From contig BBXU01000559.1 of assembly GCA_001598975.1 (NCBI GenBank), positions 1 through 64,000 of the forward strand: a stretch of 64,000 nucleotides of DNA, read 5' to 3'. The translations under genes and the position numbers were made by a program. The DNA is from Parachlorella kessleri. Lineage: Eukaryota > Chlorophyta > Trebouxiophyceae > Chlorellales > Chlorellaceae. Shown piece after piece: positions 59,079 through 64,000 of this stretch (within the stretch, counting starts at the first letter, position 1; each line of letters begins with the position of its first letter). The notes below the pieces were generated by a model, which made no database searches, had not been told where the DNA came from, and was given only the letters and a program-made list of their open reading frames with translations.

Positions 59079-62000
59079 ATGGAGGTCGAGGAAGCAGTGC
59101 TAGCAGCATCTGCCGCGGCCAGCGCTGCACCTGTACCCGGTGGGAGTGGCATGCTTGAGGATGAGGTGCGCCCAAGGGGCACAGGCGACAGTACTGGCAT
59201 GGACACCTCAGAGGCGGTGCCAGCGACAGGGCCCAAGCAGCATGAGCTGCCTCCCACCAACCCCCACAAGAAGAGAAAGGTAGCTCTCTTCATGGCGTAT
59301 GTGGGGCACGGCTACAACGGCATGCAGCGCAACCCGGGGGTCAAAACCATAGAAGAGGACCTGTTCAAGGCCATCCACGCTGCCGGCGGCATCTCGGACT
59401 CCAACGCTGACGAGCAGGGGTTCATTAAGGTGCAATCGAGCAAGCTAGTGCCTGCGCAGCGCTGCTGTGCAGCTGGCTGCCTGCCTGCCCTTGCCTATGA
59501 ATGTTGCATATCATTCTTTGTCCTATGGCCAGTAGTATTGACCAGATCGGAAACTAGCTATGTAGCCGCACTGCTGTGCATTCTGGAGAGGCACTTCCAA
59601 CTCCCCTTTTTGGAAATGCATCATCCCTCTCTGTGGAAGTTTGCCCTTCCTCCACATGCAGCTGAGGCAGCTCCGCAAGCTGTGCCCCTGCAGATCCATT
59701 GGATGCGGGCGGCCCGCACAGACAAGGGCGTCAGCGCAGTTGGGCAGGTGGTGTCCCTCAAAGTGGTGCCCTCGGAGGGTCTTGTGGAGCGCATCAACCA
59801 GCACCTGCCCCCCCAGGTTGGTGCTGCGGGAGCAGTGTGTGCGCTGGCAGCCACCTTTTCTCTGAAGGGCCTTCGCTTTCGTCTGGCGAGCTGACTGAGC
59901 ACTGCCAGTGTTTCTGGCAGCATTGCCTAGCTGTGGTGGGTTGGTCAGCACCTTGTACTGGGCCGAGTGTTACCCACGTGCGTCCATTGGCATCTTCATG
60001 GAAGGAAGCGTATCGACTCTGGCCTGCAAATGTTGGGGTTGAGCGGCGCTCATCATCATGTGCTGTTTTTTTTGTAGATAAGGGTCTTCGGCTTTGCACG
60101 TGCGACCAATGGCTTTGATGCACGGAAGCACTGCGACAAGCGGCGGTATGAGTACATCCTGCCGGCCTGGGCTTTCGACCCTGAGGCCTGTCAGCCCAGG
60201 CAGTACTGGGCGATGCAGCAGCATGTGCAGCAATCACAACGGCAGCCGCCGCGTCCCACCGAGGTGGCACCGGTTGAGATAAGAGATCAGCTGCGGCGGG
60301 AGGGTGCAGGAGATGCGCGGGAGGGTGCCGGGCAGCCGCCCGCAGCGACTGACACTGCAGCCCTACCAGCAGGCGCAGCAGCAGCAGTAGCAGATGGCGG
60401 TGGCACGGTGGGCAGTGCACTGACAGATGTGTCAGTAGTTGTGGGTGCTGTAGCGCTGGCAGAACCCGGACAGTCCGAAGCCGCGAACCTACAAGCGGCA
60501 GCAGCAGCAGCAGCACTTGCGGTATCATCCAGACTACAGCCTGGTGGGCAGCAAGGGCCTGCCGCTGAGGCAGCCGAAGTACTTTCTGCTGCAGCTGCTG
60601 CCGCAGCCCAGGCACCAGAAGCAGCGGCGGCTGCTGCTATAGTTGCAACTGCTGTTGCGGGATGCGGTGCAGCCCTCGCCGCTGCTGCTCCGGATGCGGA
60701 AGCGCTTCCAGCAAAGGGAGCCGGCGGGGAGCACACACCCACAACAGCCCCACCAGCTGCCGATGCAGGGAAGTCCCCGGCTGCGCAACCAGATCTCCAA
60801 GCCCGGGGGGCAGCTGTGGGCACAGGATGCACCTCTATCGTTGACGCAGCTGTGCCAGCTCAGCCAGGCCCGGAGGCGCCGGCACCCTATGTGTTTGACC
60901 AGGCCTGCGTGGGACGGCTGAGCAGCATTCTGGGCCAGTACGAGGGCACTCACAACTTCCACAACTTTACGGTGCGCGTGGCGCCCAACGCGCCGCAGGC
61001 CAAGCGGTACATGCTCAGCTTCAAGTGAGTTCCTGGCTGGGAGGATGAGGCACTCTGGGCTCTGGGTGTGGCAGGTTGATGCTGGGGAGACCTCGGCTGG
61101 CCGGGCACTGCCGGCTGAATTTGTAGTGGGTGTGGTTAGTGGGTGTAGTGGGTGTACCGGGGTTAAGGGGGGACCTTGGGAGCTTGCTAACTGACATCAG
61201 CGCTGACACTAACATTAGGGTCAGCTTGACGGCAGCGCCCCTTTGGTGCTCCTCCCAGGTGTGCAGGCCTGCCGAGCAACAGCACCCTAGCAGGCTAGCA
61301 AACACCCTCCCACGCTCAACCCCCTGCTGCTCCCAGGTGTGCAGGCCTGCTTGACATTGACGGCCAGCCCTGGGTGAAGATGGTGGTGGTGGGCCAGAGC
61401 TTCATGCTGCACCAGATCCGCAAGATGGTGGGCCTGGCGGTGGCGGTCTTCCGCGGCACCGCGCCCCCCGACGCCATCAAGCTGGCGCTGCGCACGCACA
61501 AGGGTGGGTGGGTGGGTGGGGGCCGAAGGGGTATGTGCGGGGTGCGTGGGGTTGTTTGTGCCGGGAGCGGGGCCAGGCAGTAGCAGTGGTTGTCACAATG
61601 TCCCGCCAGGCCCCCACAAGCTGGCGGTGCGCACACACCGGGGGCGGGTCGTGGGGGCCAGGATGGCATGGAGGGACTGTGGGCGCACGCGGGGCTGTCT
61701 GCCTGGTGCCCGAACACTTGTGGTATTGTCCATGAGGGGACGGGGAGCATAAGTTGCAGCCTGGGCCCAAGTGCCAGCCAGGCCTTTCTCTGGGCATCCT
61801 CTGCCCTTCCACATTCCCCTAATATAACATACTTCACCGTCACACCGGCAGCCCTCTCCTTGAGGCGAGGCAGTGGCCGTTCACTAGTTGAATGCGTGGC
61901 CGCCGCTTGGACCCTGGGATCTCATGCTGCTCAACTGTAGAACCTCAGCTGTAGGACCAAGGAACATTTGCGTCAGCCCTCTTCCTGCGCCATGCAGACC

Positions 62001-63528
62001 TGAACGTGCCCATGGCCCCCGAGCTGGGCCTGTTCCTGGACGAGTGCTTCTACGAGTCGTACAGCAAGCAGTGGGGCCACCAGCATGGGGAGCTGGGCCT
62101 GGCACCCTACGCCCAAGAGGTACAGGCCTTCAAGGTGCGCCCCCGCGGTTGAGCGTTGCTTCTGTCGTAGGTTGGAGGCGGGCTGGCACCTGGAGCCCGC
62201 AAGGTGATGCTGAAGCTGGGTGGCCGCCTTGGCAGGTCCGGTGGGTGGCACACGGGGTAGCCTGCTGGCCAGGGCAGGTGGCCGGGGTGTGCATGGGGGT
62301 CAGGAGGGGTGCAGGGGTGGATCTCGGATCACATGGCGTGCGGCAGCCTGCATCGAGGGTGCTGGTAGCACCGGGCTTGGTGGCTTCAGCGCTTTTACAT
62401 TCCGTATTAGCGGTCCTGGCTGCTTTGTGCTTTGGCAAGTGCGCCACCTCCAGCCCTGCTCCCTAATAGCCAGCCCCTGAGTAGCATGGCTGCCTTCCCG
62501 CAGCTGCTGGCTGCCGGTGGGCCGCGCTTGCTTTGTCCAGCCTGCCCCCTGCCTGCGCTCAAGTTCTATGCTAGACTACATTGCTTTCAATAGCTAGTTG
62601 AGGGGCCTCAAGGCTTAATGCAAGGCCACCTGGTGCTGCGCGGGTAATGGTGGCAGGTTATGATAGCCAGATCATGAATATCATTTGGGTATGTGCAGGA
62701 CTCCTGGCTGTACCCCCACATCGCCCGGCGTGATGCCGAGGAGGGCGTGAATGCCTCCTGGCTGCGGCAGCTCAACAACTCCAACTACGAGTTCAGCCGC
62801 TGGGCGGACGCAGTGGCGGGCAGGTTGCCAGCCGGGGTCGTGGGCGGGCTGCGGGGCGTGGGCAAGCCGCCTCCCAAGGGGGCAGGTGCGGTGCAGTGGT
62901 GCTGGGTGACAGTGGTGCTGGGTGACAGTGGTGCTGGGTGACAGTGGTGCTGGGTGACAGTGGTGCTGGGTGACAGTGGTGCTGGGTGACAGTGGTGCTG
63001 CGTGACAGTGGTGCCTGCACGGATGCGCGGCTGAGCGCTGTGCGTGGGTTGGTGGTGGTGGAAATGGAGGGCACGCGGACAACACAGGTTTTGCTTTGAT
63101 GAGTCTGTGTAGCCGTGGAGTGGAGCTTGTCGCTTATTGGTGCCTGGGCTGCCTGACCGTGCAAGCTGTCGTTGAGGGGGGGTGCTTCTTGGAGAAAGCC
63201 CTGTCGCTAGTATCGGCCGTCAGGCGTGGGCCCAGGCCAGAGCCAGGACATCTGTGGTTGCTCAACTGCCTGAAGCCCACCGCCAACCTGGCTCCCTGCA
63301 GGTACGGCCGCCTTCATAGGCGGACTGGAGAGCTATGGCAGCCACAAGCGGCGGTTGTCGGGGGAGGTCGGTAACAGCAGCGGGCGGAGCGGCGGCGGCG
63401 GCAGCGGCCAAGGACGAAAGCCGCCCCCGGAGGGTGACAAGCGGCAGCGGACCGAGGACAGCCAGCAACAAGATGATGGCGAGAGCTGGAACTTGCAGGC
63501 CTCGCTGGATGCCGAGCTGTCAGACTGA
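59079..63528 (+). CDS. PUS1: tRNA pseudouridine synthase PUS1 (TruA family)
   Basis: Eukaryotic TruA-family enzyme that isomerises uridines in tRNA and some other RNAs, mainly in the nucleus. Exons 59079-59429, 59694-59816, 60078-61024, 61337-61503, 61998-62134, 62699-62885, 63302-63528 (TGA); 712 residues, all phases agree. A disordered N-terminus ends in the basic NPHKKRKVALFMAYVGHGY, the first conserved strand. The catalytic aspartate is Asp127 in MRAARTDKGVSAVGQVV. Then come FGFARATNGFDARKHCDKRR, GTHNFHNFTV, FMLHQIRKMVGLAVAVFRG and the C-terminal NVPMAPELGLFLDECFY, all typical of PUS1. Exon 3 has a roughly 200-residue Ala/Gln/Pro-rich insertion between the RRYEYILPAW and THNFHNF motifs. 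The tail HKRRLSGEVG...GDKRQRTED is basic then acidic. Intron 3 contains a decoy copy of the exon 4 acceptor, and intron 1 has no in-frame stop. Confidence 0.92.
62894..63012 (+). repeat. 16-bp minisatellite in PUS1 intron 6
   Basis: About seven tandem copies of GGTGCTGGGTGACAGT, identical except that the last copy has GCTGCGTGAC. It begins right after the donor site of exon 6. Confidence 0.85.
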
Positions 63529-64000
63529 GAGGACACCAGTGGGGTTGGGTGGGCAACCTTGCGAACATCTGACGCTGGCGGACAGTGCTAGGAGCGCTGA
63601 GCCAGCGGCCAGTTGTCGGGATGGTCCGTGCCTTGGCTGCCACTTGGCTGGTTGTAGGCTGCCATGTGCTGCCATGTTCCAGATCTTGGGCTGGCCACAG
63701 TTGCCAGCCAGTCATATGCTAATGGACTCATGGCCAACTTGAAATCGTGTCCAGTACACGCCATAGGAAGCGCATCAACCAGCAAAGGTGGGGCAACACC
63801 AACATGTTGCTTCCAACCAGCATCACAACCAAGTCAGCCGGTCCCTGAAGCCGCGAAGAAGTGACTAATGACGGGTACACCATTACCTTGTACGGCTACA
63901 CCAGTATCTGAAAGTGAAGCGGACGCCCACAACATCTTACCGACTGCCGCCCAGAGCATATCACAGTGATGTTCGCCTCTTACTCAGAAACCGCTCCAGC
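63529..64000. other. 3' flank of PUS1
   Basis: The final 470 bp probably include the PUS1 3' UTR. No other gene is visible, and no TGTAA element was found. Confidence 0.4.

Noticed and set aside
1..64000. CRISPR arrays, bacterial operons, insertion sequences, tRNA or rRNA genes
   Set aside because: None seen; intron-rich eukaryotic gene structure throughout.

Overview
The window looks like nuclear DNA of a chlorophycean green alga. The genes are split into many short exons by GT-AG and occasional GC-AG introns. The reading frames are GC-rich and carry long Gln, Ala and Ser runs coded by CAG/GCT-type repeats. Some 3' ends have a TGTAA element typical of green algae. The gene content mixes plant-type genes (SBP-box factor, SHAQKYF-class MYB, chloroplast CYP97A carotenoid hydroxylase, plant-type PUS6) with the dynein-assembly factor Kintoun (DNAAF2/PF13), which points to an organism that has, or recently had, motile flagella. 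I cannot name the species.

Layout from left to right: the 3' part of exosome subunit RRP45 (+, 313-1538); a SHAQKYF-class MYB factor (-, 3482-5337); Kintoun/DNAAF2 (-, 6011-9130); a PP2C phosphatase (+, 10334-11947); a PUS6-type RluA pseudouridine synthase (+, 13562-16848); an SBP-box transcription factor (-, 18194-22928); a small candidate secreted six-cysteine peptide (+, 23539-23870); a Gfo/Idh/MocA-type oxidoreductase (-, 25410-29552); RAD51C (-, 30308-33455); an unrecognised cysteine-rich protein (+, 34032-39874); CYP97A (-, 41119-46822); an EEF2KMT/FAM86-like methyltransferase (+, 47023-49758); two tandem TauE/SafE transporters (+, 50355-53520 and 54538-57888); and tRNA pseudouridine synthase PUS1 (+, 59079-63528).

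Exon models were built by hand from splice signals, reading-phase continuity and recalled family motifs. Where every exon is given, the summed lengths are multiples of three, except for the SBP gene, whose last exon appears to be one base short. The genes do not form one pathway. They are a mixed eukaryotic neighbourhood of RNA modification and decay (RRP45, PUS6, PUS1), DNA repair (RAD51C), transcription (MYB, SBP), pigment synthesis (CYP97A), transport (TauE/SafE) and dynein assembly (DNAAF2). Three pairs are head to head (DNAAF2/PP2C, RAD51C/Cys-rich protein, CYP97A/EEF2KMT), the last separated by only 200 bp.

I did not find an obvious new multi-gene system. The points most worth a second look are the six-cysteine CS-alpha-beta-like peptide, a set of GC-AG introns, a dispersed repeat present in at least three places, local sequence homogenisation between the two TauE/SafE copies, a duplicated splice acceptor in PUS1, the apparent one-base frameshift in the SBP gene, and the unrecognised cysteine-rich protein.
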